Part shown: positions 1 to 8,032 of the stretch, one piece after another
Layout of the letters: each line of letters starts with the position of its first letter
How positions within the stretch are numbered: position 1 is the stretch's first letter
Source of the DNA: Pseudomonas sp. PDNC002
Lineage (GTDB): Bacteria; Pseudomonadota; Gammaproteobacteria; Pseudomonadales; Pseudomonadaceae
Reading direction: 5' to 3'
NCBI RefSeq assembly: GCF_016919445.1
Contig: NZ_CP070356.1
Coordinates: 3,070,001-3,134,000, forward strand
DNA length: 64,000 nt
Position numbers and translations under genes: made by a program
Notes under the pieces: model-generated
Told to the model about the DNA's origin: nothing
Database searches by the model: none
Seen by the model: only the letters and a program-made list of their open reading frames with translations

Positions 1-10
1 TGGCCGTCTG

Positions 11-1297
11 ATGGGTATCTGGATACGTCATGCCTTCTGCCTGTGGATGCTGCTCGGCGCGGCCCTGATGCCTGCTGCGGCAACCGCTGCGGCGGCCGAT
101 GAACCGGTGGCCGCCGTGACGGCTGTCGAAGCGGCGGGGGAGGAGTCTTCACCCGTCGTTCCCGTGCCTCGGCTGGAAAGCCCGGTCACCGACCTCACCG
201 GCACGCTGGACGGCGACTGGATCGCCGCCATGCGCCAGCGCCTGCTGGCGCTGCAGCAGCGCAAGGGGGCGCAGGTCGCCGTGCTGATGGTCCCCAGCAC
301 GGGCGAGGACAGCATCGAACAGTTCGCCACCCGAGTCTTCGAACAGTGGCGCCTGGGTCGCCAGGGTGTGGACGACGGCGTGCTGGTGCTGGTGGCGAAG
401 AACGACCGGACGATGCGTATCGAGGTTGGCTACGGCCTGGAAGGCGCGATTCCTGACGTCGTCGCCGGGCGCATCATCCGGGAAAACATGGTTCCGGCCT
501 TTCGCGAGGGCGATTTCGCCGGCGGCATCGAGCAGTCGGTGGACACCCTCGAGCGCCTGATCGATGGCGAAACCCTGCCGGAGGAGCAGCACGAAGGTGG
601 CCTGACGCTCGAGGGCTGGTTGCTGCTGGTCGGGCTGGGTGTCGGCGCGGCGGCGGGCATCGCGTTGCGCCGGCGCTGGTTCAGTGTTCGTGTCGTGCTG
701 CTGGTGTCGGCTGCCGTGGCGCTCCTGCTGGCCTTAAGTTCGGGCTGGAAGACCGCGCCGGTGCTGCTCTTCGTGCTGCTGTTCTGCCTGCTGATCGGCG
801 GCGGTGTGGGGGCCGCGGCTGCCTCCTCGCGCAAGGCGGCCTGGGTGGTCGGCGGCATCATCGGGTATCTCGTGGCGCTGATGGTCACCGCCTCGTTCGT
901 CGACGGTGGCGATGTCGCGCTCTATGGCCTGGCGGCGCCGATTGGCGGGACCGTTGCCCTGGTCTTCCTGTGCCTGCCATTCGTCCTGGCCTACAGCACC
1001 TGGAAGCGCAGCCGGCTGGAGTTCTGCATTCGCCTGGCGCTGGCGGGCGGGATCGCCGGGTTCGTCATCCACATCAGTGGCTTCCTGGAGTGGCCCTGGG
1101 CGTTTCCCGATTCGCTGGCGCTGATTCCGATGCTGTATTTCCCGATGCTGGTCGGCTTCCTCGCCGGGAACGGTTCGGGCTCGGGGTCCGGCTCGGATTC
1201 GAGCTCCGGCGGCGGCAGTTCGTCGTCCAGCGGTGGCGGCAGTTACTCCGGCGGCGGTGGTTCCAGCGGTGGTGGCGGCGCGTCCGGTAGCTGGTAA
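11..1297 (+). CDS. TPM-domain (YgcG-type) membrane protein
   Basis: 428 aa. A signal peptide lies at about residues 1-27, followed by a TPM domain at about 55-195 (DLTGTLD near its start, GYGLEGAIPD in the middle). Several hydrophobic segments fill about 205-390. The low-complexity Gly/Ser tail ends in GGGGASGSW, as is usual for this family. TPM proteins are membrane-anchored and of uncertain function, and often sit next to lemA. The ATG overlaps a TGA (positions 9-11), so the stop of an upstream gene outside the window, probably lemA by analogy with PA1450-PA1451, appears to be coupled to this start. The family is clear; the role is not known. Confidence 0.85.
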   Translation: MGIWIRHAFCLWMLLGAALMPAAATAAAADEPVAAVTAVEAAGEESSPVVPVPRLESPVTDLTGTLDGDWIAAMRQRLLALQQRKGAQVAVLMVPSTGEDSIEQFATRVFEQWRLGRQGVDDGVLVLVAKNDRTMRIEVGYGLEGAIPDVVAGRIIRENMVPAFREGDFAGGIEQSVDTLERLIDGETLPEEQHEGGLTLEGWLLLVGLGVGAAAGIALRRRWFSVRVVLLVSAAVALLLALSSGWKTAPVLLFVLLFCLLIGGGVGAAAASSRKAAWVVGGIIGYLVALMVTASFVDGGDVALYGLAAPIGGTVALVFLCLPFVLAYSTWKRSRLEFCIRLALAGGIAGFVIHISGFLEWPWAFPDSLALIPMLYFPMLVGFLAGNGSGSGSGSDSSSGGGSSSSSGGGSYSGGGGSSGGGGASGSW

Positions 1298-1438
1298 CGC
1301 GCGCCGCTCTGCCTCAGGCATTTGCGCTCTTTCGAGAAAGTTGGAACGCTTCCTGCAAAACCTTGTGCGGACGCCACTCTCGGCGTCAAAAGTTTGTTCT
1401 GGTGGCCGGTTCGGCCACCTACGCGCAGGGGATATCGG

Positions 1439-3559
1439 GTGGATCGTACGCAACTGATCGGCACTGTTCGCAGCAATCTGGTAGGGCTCAGCCGGGGCAA
1501 CCTCGGCGTGCCGCTGCTGTTGCTCGCCATGCTGGCGATGATGACCCTGCCCATTCCGCCGTTCCTGCTGGATGTGCTGTTCACCTTCAACATCGCCCTG
1601 TCCATCGTCGTCCTGCTGGTCAGCGTGTACGCCCTGCGCCCGCTGGACTTCGCCGTGTTCCCGACCATCCTGCTGGTCGCCACCTTGCTGCGCCTGGCGC
1701 TGAACGTCGCCTCCACCCGCGTCGTGCTGCTCCACGGCCACGATGGCCACGCCGCCGCGGGCAAGGTGATCCAGGCCTTCGGCGAGGTGGTGATCGGCGG
1801 TAACTACGTCGTCGGTATCGTGGTCTTCGCGATCCTCATGATCATCAACTTCGTGGTGGTCACCAAGGGTGCCGGGCGTATCTCCGAGGTGAGCGCGCGT
1901 TTCACCCTTGACGCCATGCCCGGCAAGCAGATGGCCATCGACGCCGACCTCAACGCCGGCCTGATCGAGCAGGCGGAAGCCAAGAAGCGCCGTTCCGAAG
2001 TGGCCCAGGAGGCCGACTTCTACGGCTCCATGGACGGTGCCAGCAAATTCGTCCGCGGTGACGCCGTCGCCGGCCTGCTGATCCTCTTCATCAACCTCAT
2101 CGGTGGCGTGGCCATCGGCGTGATCCAGCACTCGATGAGCTTCGGCGATGCCGGCAAGGTCTACGCCCTGCTGACCATCGGTGACGGCCTGGTGGCGCAA
2201 TTGCCGTCGCTGCTGCTGTCCACCGCCGCCGCGATCATGGTGACCCGCGTATCCAGCTCCGAGGACATGGGCGCCCAGGTCAACCGCCAGATGTTCGCCT
2301 CGCCCAAGGCGCTGGCGATCTCCGCCGCCATCCTGATCGCCATGGGTCTGGTGCCCGGCATGCCGCACGTGTCCTTCGTCGGTCTCGGCGCCCTGGCCGC
2401 CGGCGGCGCCTGGATGATCTGGAACCGTCAGCGCAAGGCCACCCAGCAGGCCGAGCAACAGACCCAGCAACAGGAACTGCTGCCGGCCGAGCGCCCCGAG
2501 CAGTCCAAAGAGCTGGGCTGGGACGACGTGACCCCGGTGGACATGGTTGGCCTGGAAGTGGGCTACCGGCTGATTCCGCTGGTGGACCGCAACCAGGGCG
2601 GCCAACTGCTGGCGCGGATCAAGGGCGTGCGCAAGAAGCTGTCCCAGGACCTGGGTTTCCTGATGCCGTCGGTGCACATTCGCGACAACCTCGATTTGCT
2701 GCCCAACGCCTATCGCTTGACGCTCATGGGCGTCAGCGTCGCCGAGGCGGAGATCTACCCGGACCGCGACCTGGCGATCAACCCCGGCCAGGTGTTCGGC
2801 ACGCTCAACGGCATTCCCGGCAAGGACCCGGCATTCGGCCTGGAAGCCGTCTGGATCGAAGCCTCGCAGCGCGACCAGGCGCAGTCGCTGGGCTACACCG
2901 TGGTCGATGCCAGCACCGTGGTCGCCACCCACCTGAACCAGGTGCTGCACAAGCATGCCCACGAGCTGCTCGGTCACGAGGAAGTCCAGCAACTGATGCA
3001 GCTGCTGGCCAAGACCTCGCCCAAGCTCGCCGAAGAGCTGGTGCCGGGGCTGATTTCCCTGTCGACCCTGCTCAAGGTGCTGCAGGCGCTGCTGCAGGAG
3101 CAGGTGCCGGTACGCGATATCCGCACCATCGCCGAAGCCATCGCCAACGTGGCGGTGAAGAGTCAAGATCCCGCCGCGATGGTGGCGGCGGTTCGTGTCT
3201 CGCTGGCCCGCGCAATCGTGCAAACCATTGTGGGACTAGAGCCGGAGCTGCCTGTCATCACGCTGGAACCCAGGTTGGAACAGATATTGCTCAATAGTCT
3301 TCAGAAGGCCGGACAAGGCTCCGAAGACGGCATGTTGCTGGAGCCCGGAATGGCAGAGAAGCTGCAACGCTCGATGGTCGATGCGGCGCAGCGTCAGGAG
3401 ATGCTCGGCAAGCCGGCGATCCTGCTGGTGGCAGGTCCCATCCGCGCGATGATGTCGCGATTCGCCCGGATGGCGGTTCCCACCATGCATGTGCTGGCTT
3501 ACCAGGAAATCCCGGATAACAAACAAGTCACGATTGTCGCCACTGTTGGGCAGAACTGA
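1439..3559 (+). CDS. flhA: Flagellar type III export gate protein FlhA
   Basis: 706 aa, the usual length for Pseudomonas FlhA. FlhA is the inner-membrane ring of the flagellar export apparatus; its cytoplasmic domain docks chaperone-substrate complexes. About eight membrane segments lie in residues 20-320 and the soluble export domain follows. The FHIPEP signature at about 147-168 is intact (EVSARFTLDAMPGKQM). I chose the GTG at 1439 because AGGGGA at 1427-1432 is a very good ribosome site six bases upstream and the protein then begins with the family-typical MDRTQLI. An in-frame TTG at 1322 would add 39 residues of non-conserved sequence and is unlikely. flhF follows 15 bases after the stop. 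Confidence 0.97.
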   Translation: MDRTQLIGTVRSNLVGLSRGNLGVPLLLLAMLAMMTLPIPPFLLDVLFTFNIALSIVVLLVSVYALRPLDFAVFPTILLVATLLRLALNVASTRVVLLHGHDGHAAAGKVIQAFGEVVIGGNYVVGIVVFAILMIINFVVVTKGAGRISEVSARFTLDAMPGKQMAIDADLNAGLIEQAEAKKRRSEVAQEADFYGSMDGASKFVRGDAVAGLLILFINLIGGVAIGVIQHSMSFGDAGKVYALLTIGDGLVAQLPSLLLSTAAAIMVTRVSSSEDMGAQVNRQMFASPKALAISAAILIAMGLVPGMPHVSFVGLGALAAGGAWMIWNRQRKATQQAEQQTQQQELLPAERPEQSKELGWDDVTPVDMVGLEVGYRLIPLVDRNQGGQLLARIKGVRKKLSQDLGFLMPSVHIRDNLDLLPNAYRLTLMGVSVAEAEIYPDRDLAINPGQVFGTLNGIPGKDPAFGLEAVWIEASQRDQAQSLGYTVVDASTVVATHLNQVLHKHAHELLGHEEVQQLMQLLAKTSPKLAEELVPGLISLSTLLKVLQALLQEQVPVRDIRTIAEAIANVAVKSQDPAAMVAAVRVSLARAIVQTIVGLEPELPVITLEPRLEQILLNSLQKAGQGSEDGMLLEPGMAEKLQRSMVDAAQRQEMLGKPAILLVAGPIRAMMSRFARMAVPTMHVLAYQEIPDNKQVTIVATVGQN

Positions 3560-3574
3560 TTGAGGTCCAAGGCC

Positions 3575-4885
3575 ATGCAGGTAAAACGCTTCTTCGCCGC
3601 TGATATGCGTCAGGCCATGAAACTGGTCCGTGACGAGCTGGGCCCGGATGCCTCGATCATCGGCAGCCGCCGTGTCGCTGGCGGCGTGGAGCTGACCGCG
3701 GCGCTGGACTACCAGGCACCGGTGGCGGCGAGCAAGCCGAACCCGGCGCTGGAGGCCGAGCTGCGCAAGACCCAGGCGAAGATCGCCCAGGCCAAGGCTG
3801 ACTTGTCCGCTCCGACCCGTATGGCCGAAGGCGTGCGCAAGGACCGTCAAATGTACGGCAACGAAGCGCCGCGCCGCAGCGCCGCCGAGACCCTGGCCGA
3901 AGCCATGGCTGCCCCGACCGCTCCGTCTGCCGCCTCCGTCGGCCAGCAGGCGCTGGAAGCCATGCGCTTCGAGCTCAACGGCCTGCGTGAACTGATCGAA
4001 GTGCAGCTTGGCTCTATTGCTTGGAACCAGCTGCAGAACCAGCGTCCGAAACAGGCCAACCTGTGGCGTCGCCTGCAGCGCATGGGCCTGCCGGCCGACC
4101 TGTCGCGCAACCTGCTGGAGCGCGTGGCCTCCATCGCCGATCCGAAGCAGGCCTGGCGCATGCTGCTGGCGCACCTGGCACGCTCGATCAACACCCCGGA
4201 AACCGATCTGCTGGAGCAGGGCGGCGTGATCGCCCTGGTCGGCCCGGCCGGCATGGGCAAGACCACCACCCTGGCCAAGCTGGCTGCCCGCTATGTGCTG
4301 AAGTACGGCGCACAGAGCATCGCCCTGGTGTCGATGGACAGCTTCCGCATCGGCGCGCAGGAGCAGATCAAGACCCTGGGTCGCATCCTCAATGTGCCGG
4401 TGACCCTGGTCGATCCGGGCCAGTCGCTGATCCAGGCCATGGGGCCGCTGGCGCGCAAGCGCCTGGTGCTGATCGATACCGCCGGCCTGCCCGTCAACGA
4501 TCCGGCGCTGCGCATGCAGCTCGAAGCGCTGTCGGCGCAGAGCCTGAACGTGAAGAACTATCTGGTGCTGGCCGCGACCAGCCAGAGCCAGGTGCTCAAG
4601 TCCGCCTGGCAGAACTATCGGTCCTGTGGCCTGGCCGGGTGCATCCTGACCAAGCTGGACGAAGCGGGAAGCCTCGGCGAAGCTCTGGCTCTGGCTATAA
4701 GCCAGCATCTCCCGGTAGCCTATCTGGCCGACGGGCCGAAGATTCCGGATGACCTGCATGTGGCGCGTGCGCACCAGTTGGTCAGCCGCGCGGTGAGCCT
4801 GCAAGCGCCGGACGAACCGAGCGAGGACGCCATGGCCGACATGTTCGCCGGCCTTTACCAGCAGCCGGTGCGTCGCGCCAGCTGA
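3575..4885 (+). CDS. flhF: Flagellar placement GTPase FlhF (SRP-type)
   Basis: 436 aa. FlhF marks the cell pole for flagellar assembly and is an SRP54-like GTPase. The N-terminal B domain is basic and Ala/Lys-rich (about 1-130). The NG domain follows, with a P-loop GPAGMGKTT at about 223-231, DSFRIGAQEQ, DTAG and TKLDEAGSLG motifs. The ATG at 3575 is preceded by TGAGGT at 3561-3566; the in-frame TTG at 3560 has no ribosome site. It lies directly before fleN, its functional partner in setting flagellar position and number. Confidence 0.96.
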   Translation: MQVKRFFAADMRQAMKLVRDELGPDASIIGSRRVAGGVELTAALDYQAPVAASKPNPALEAELRKTQAKIAQAKADLSAPTRMAEGVRKDRQMYGNEAPRRSAAETLAEAMAAPTAPSAASVGQQALEAMRFELNGLRELIEVQLGSIAWNQLQNQRPKQANLWRRLQRMGLPADLSRNLLERVASIADPKQAWRMLLAHLARSINTPETDLLEQGGVIALVGPAGMGKTTTLAKLAARYVLKYGAQSIALVSMDSFRIGAQEQIKTLGRILNVPVTLVDPGQSLIQAMGPLARKRLVLIDTAGLPVNDPALRMQLEALSAQSLNVKNYLVLAATSQSQVLKSAWQNYRSCGLAGCILTKLDEAGSLGEALALAISQHLPVAYLADGPKIPDDLHVARAHQLVSRAVSLQAPDEPSEDAMADMFAGLYQQPVRRAS

Positions 4886-5050
4886 GAATTGTGAAGCCCC
4901 AGGTGGGGTAGTGGGGCGGCCGACTGGGTTGCCCAAGCGATGCGGATGCTCTGCAAGATGATCCGCGAGCGCCGGCGGCGGGGAGCACCGCAACCGGATT
5001 AGCCGAAGCGTCTGATGCGCGACGGTCGAACGACGAGACAAGGTATTGAT

Positions 5051-5878
5051 ATGGGCATGCATCCCGTTCAGGTAATCGCAGTCACCGGTGGCAAGGGTGG
5101 CGTCGGCAAGACCAACGTGTCGGTGAATCTGTCGCTGGCGCTGGCCGATCTGGGCCGTCGCGTCATGCTGCTGGATGCCGACCTGGGCCTGGCCAACGTC
5201 GACGTGCTGCTGGGCCTGTCGCCCAAGCGCACGCTGGCCGATGTGATCGAAGGCGAATGCGATCTGCGCGACGTGATCCTCCAGGGTCCCGGCGGCATCC
5301 GCATCGTCCCGGCGGCCTCGGGCACCCAGAGCATGGTGCACCTCACGCCGATGCAGCATGCCGGCCTGATCCAGGCCTTCAGCGACATCAGCGACAACAT
5401 CGACGTGCTGGTGGTGGACACCGCCGCCGGCATCGGCGACTCGGTGGTGAGCTTCGTCCGCGCGGCCCAGGAAGTGCTGCTGGTCGTCTGCGATGAACCC
5501 ACCTCCATCACCGATGCCTATGCTTTGATCAAGCTGCTCAACCGTGACTACGGCATGACCCGCTTCCGCGTGCTGGCGAACATGGCCCACAGCCCCCAGG
5601 AGGGCCGTAACCTGTTCGCCAAGCTGACCAAGGTCACCGACCGATTCCTCGATGTGGCGCTGCAGTATGTCGGCGCCATTCCCTACGACGAATCGGTGCG
5701 CAAGGCGGTGCAGAAGCAGCGTTCGGTGTACGAGGCGTTCCCGCGCAGCAAGGCTTCCCTGGCCTTCCGTGCGGTGGCGCAGAAGGTCGACAGCTGGCCG
5801 CTGCCGGCCAACCCACGAGGGCACCTGGAGTTCTTCGTCGAGCGCCTGGTGCAACATCCCACGGGTTCGGCCGTATGA
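5051..5878 (+). CDS. fleN: Flagellar number regulator FleN (MinD/ParA-type ATPase)
   Basis: 275 aa. FleN (FlhG) restrains flagellar number by antagonising the master regulator FleQ and by acting with FlhF. A deviant Walker A motif KGGVGKT sits at residues 15-21, with LLDADLGLANVD and VVDTAAGIGD as further ATPase motifs. The start at 5051 (MGMHPVQVIAVTGG) has AAGGT a few bases upstream. The upstream in-frame codon at 5015 would add residues not seen in homologues. The last codons overlap the start of fliA as ATGA, so the two are translationally coupled. Confidence 0.96.
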   Translation: MGMHPVQVIAVTGGKGGVGKTNVSVNLSLALADLGRRVMLLDADLGLANVDVLLGLSPKRTLADVIEGECDLRDVILQGPGGIRIVPAASGTQSMVHLTPMQHAGLIQAFSDISDNIDVLVVDTAAGIGDSVVSFVRAAQEVLLVVCDEPTSITDAYALIKLLNRDYGMTRFRVLANMAHSPQEGRNLFAKLTKVTDRFLDVALQYVGAIPYDESVRKAVQKQRSVYEAFPRSKASLAFRAVAQKVDSWPLPANPRGHLEFFVERLVQHPTGSAV

Positions 5879-6624
5879 CCGCGGCCTCCGGAGCGCGTAT
5901 GTACAGCAAGGCGCAGGCGCACAACGCCCAGGAACTGCTGATCCAGAAGCACGCACCGCTGGTCAAGCGCATCGCCTACCACCTGCTGGGCCGCCTGCCG
6001 GCCAGCGTGCAGGTGGAGGACCTGATGCAGGCCGGCATGATCGGCCTGCTGGAGGCGGCGAAGAAGTACGACGCGGGCAAGGGCGCCAGCTTCGAGACCT
6101 ACGCCGGCATCCGCATCCGCGGCGCCATGCTCGACGAGGTGCGCAAGGGCGACTGGGCCCCGCGTTCGGTGCACCGCAACACCCGCATGGTCAGCGACGC
6201 CATCCGTGCCGTCGAGGCGCGAACCGGACGTGACGCTAAAGATCAGGAAGTTGCTGCCGAACTCAATATGAGCCTCGAAGAGTATTACGGCATCCTCAGC
6301 GACACCCAGGGCAGCCGGTTGTACAGCTTCGACGACATGCTGCAGGACGGCGAACAGGGTGGCGGCCTTGCCGAAGACGCTTCGCACCACGAGAACGAGC
6401 CTTCCCACGGTCTGGAAGACGAACGCTTCCAGAGCGCGCTGGCCGACGCCATCTCCAAGCTGCCCGAGCGCGAGCGCCTGGTGCTGGCGCTGTACTACGA
6501 CGAGGAACTCAACCTCAAGGAGATCGGCGAAGTGCTGGGCGTCAGCGAATCCCGCGTCAGCCAGTTGCACAGCCAGTGCGCCGCGCGCCTGCGCTCGCGT
6601 CTGGCGGAGTGGCGCGCTCGCTGA
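5875..6624 (+). CDS. fliA: Flagellar sigma factor FliA (sigma-28)
   Basis: 249 aa. FliA directs RNA polymerase to late flagellar and chemotaxis promoters. Region 2 (HLLGRLPASVQVEDLMQAG and GASFETYAGIRIRGAMLDE) and the region 4 helix-turn-helix (LKEIGEVLGVSESRVSQLHS) are intact. The start overlaps the fleN stop (ATGA at 5875-5878). Two promoters in this window, before parP-cheW and before a chemoreceptor gene, match the FliA consensus, so its likely targets can be seen here. Confidence 0.98.
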   Translation: MTAASGARMYSKAQAHNAQELLIQKHAPLVKRIAYHLLGRLPASVQVEDLMQAGMIGLLEAAKKYDAGKGASFETYAGIRIRGAMLDEVRKGDWAPRSVHRNTRMVSDAIRAVEARTGRDAKDQEVAAELNMSLEEYYGILSDTQGSRLYSFDDMLQDGEQGGGLAEDASHHENEPSHGLEDERFQSALADAISKLPERERLVLALYYDEELNLKEIGEVLGVSESRVSQLHSQCAARLRSRLAEWRAR

Positions 6625-6823
6625 GCATCGGGTAGTTTCGCGGCAGCTTCATCCGAGTGAAGAGGCTGAAGGGAATTTCCTTGGGAAAAACCGCAGGTTA
6701 GGAATTTTCAGGGTGACGTTTCCTTGACGTCCCCCGCAACAGTGAGCGCACGACGCTCAATGAATTGACGGCACGCCCGGCAGGGCGCGTTTGGTATCGA
6801 TGGAGGCAGGCTTGGACAAGAAC

Positions 6824-7198
6824 ATGAAAATTCTCATCGTGGACGACTTTTCCACGATGAGGCGCATCATCAAGAACCTCCTGCGGGACCTGGGGTTCAC
6901 CAACACCGCAGAGGCCGACGACGGCACCACTGCGCTGCCGATGCTGCATAGCGGCAACTTCGACTTCCTCGTTACCGACTGGAACATGCCCGGCATGACC
7001 GGCATCGACCTGCTTCGTGCGGTCCGTGCCGACGAGCGCCTCAAGCACCTGCCGGTGCTGATGGTGACCGCCGAAGCCAAGCGCGACCAGATCATCGAAG
7101 CGGCCCAGGCCGGGGTCAACGGCTATGTGGTCAAGCCTTTCACCGCTCAGGTGTTGAAAGAAAAGATCGAGAAGATTTTCGAGCGGGTCGGCAGCTGA
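6824..7198 (+). CDS. cheY: Chemotaxis response regulator CheY
   Basis: 124 aa single receiver domain. Phospho-CheY binds FliM to change motor direction. The phosphoacceptor is Asp52 (VTDWNMPG); the acidic pair is in IVDDF and the lysine is in VVKPF. Two starts are possible. ATG at 6824 gives the standard MKILIVDD start but its nearest GGAGG (6802-6806) is 17 bases away. TTG at 6812 is correctly spaced from that GGAGG and would add LDKN as MDKN. I list the ATG, with the TTG as a serious alternative. cheZ follows after 19 bases. Confidence 0.95.
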   Translation: MKILIVDDFSTMRRIIKNLLRDLGFTNTAEADDGTTALPMLHSGNFDFLVTDWNMPGMTGIDLLRAVRADERLKHLPVLMVTAEAKRDQIIEAAQAGVNGYVVKPFTAQVLKEKIEKIFERVGS

Positions 7199-7217
7199 GG
7201 CTGACCAAGAGGGCGTC

Positions 7218-8000
7218 ATGGATTTCAACGAATCCGCGGGTGACTTCGAGTCGACCCTGAAAAAACACGCGCGCGAATTGGTCGACTGCCTCGAACGCGG
7301 CGACGTTCAGACTGCCGTGCAGCTGATCTCCGAGCTCAACCAGGCGCGTGATCGCGGGCTCTACCAAGAGGTGGGCAAGCTCACCCGCGAGCTGCACAAC
7401 GCCATCGTCAACTTCCAGATCGATCCCAACTCCCGGCACGCCGAGGAGATGTCGCAGATCGCCGATGCCACCGACCGCCTGTCCTACGTGGTGACGATGA
7501 CCGAGAAAGCGGCCAATCGCACCATGGACCTGGTGGAAGAGTGCACCCCGGTGGTCATGCACATCGAGACCCAGGCCAAGGAGCTGCAGGAAGACTGGTC
7601 GCGCTTCATGCGCCGCGAGCTGGGCCCCGAGGCCTTCCGCGACCTGGCCAAGCGCGTCGAGCAGTTCCTCTATATCAGCGCCCAGGACAGCCGCAAGCTC
7701 TCCGCCCACCTGAACGACATCCTGCTGGCGCAGGACTTCCAGGACCTCACCGGGCAGGTGATCAAACGCGTCACCAAGCTGGTGACCGAGGTCGAGTCGA
7801 ATCTGGTCAAGCTGGTCTGGATGGCGGGGCAGGTCGATCGTTACGCCGGCATCGAGCATGACCACGACGGCATGCGCGACGCGGTGGAAAAAGAAAGATC
7901 GTCCAAGGGTGAAGGTCCGCAGATTGCTGCCGATACAAGAAAGGACGTCGTGTCCGGTCAGGACGATGTCGACGATCTGTTGTCCAGCCTTGGTTTTTAA
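7218..8000 (+). CDS. cheZ: CheY-P phosphatase CheZ
   Basis: 260 aa. CheZ speeds dephosphorylation of CheY-P. The long helical hairpin includes the catalytic-Gln segment AQDFQDLTGQVIKR, and the C-terminal CheY-docking peptide VDDLLSSLGF is separated from the core by a flexible polar linker (about 220-250). The start is set by an AGAGGG ribosome site just upstream. The gene sits between cheY and cheA, the usual beta/gammaproteobacterial order. Confidence 0.96.
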   Translation: MDFNESAGDFESTLKKHARELVDCLERGDVQTAVQLISELNQARDRGLYQEVGKLTRELHNAIVNFQIDPNSRHAEEMSQIADATDRLSYVVTMTEKAANRTMDLVEECTPVVMHIETQAKELQEDWSRFMRRELGPEAFRDLAKRVEQFLYISAQDSRKLSAHLNDILLAQDFQDLTGQVIKRVTKLVTEVESNLVKLVWMAGQVDRYAGIEHDHDGMRDAVEKERSSKGEGPQIAADTRKDVVSGQDDVDDLLSSLGF

Positions 8001-8032
8001 GCGTCCGCTGACGCTGTAGAGGGAGCACCCGA

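Noticed and set aside
734..3223. 829-codon minus-strand open frame opposite flhA
   Set aside because: High-GC codon bias opens long antisense frames. Its translation is His/Gln/Arg/Gly-rich with no domain, and flhA is certain on the other strand.
4897..4908. CCCCA-gg-TGGGG hairpin after flhF as a terminator
   Set aside because: The two-base loop cannot form and there is no T-tract; flhF and fleN are normally expressed together.
3236..5956. 906-codon minus-strand open frame opposite flhF and fleN
   Set aside because: Same antisense effect; composition is typical of a frame shadow and it crosses two well-identified genes.
7920..7940. GCCGATAC in cheZ as a sigma-28 promoter
   Set aside because: The nearest -35-like sequence is about 20 bases away and the site is in coding sequence.
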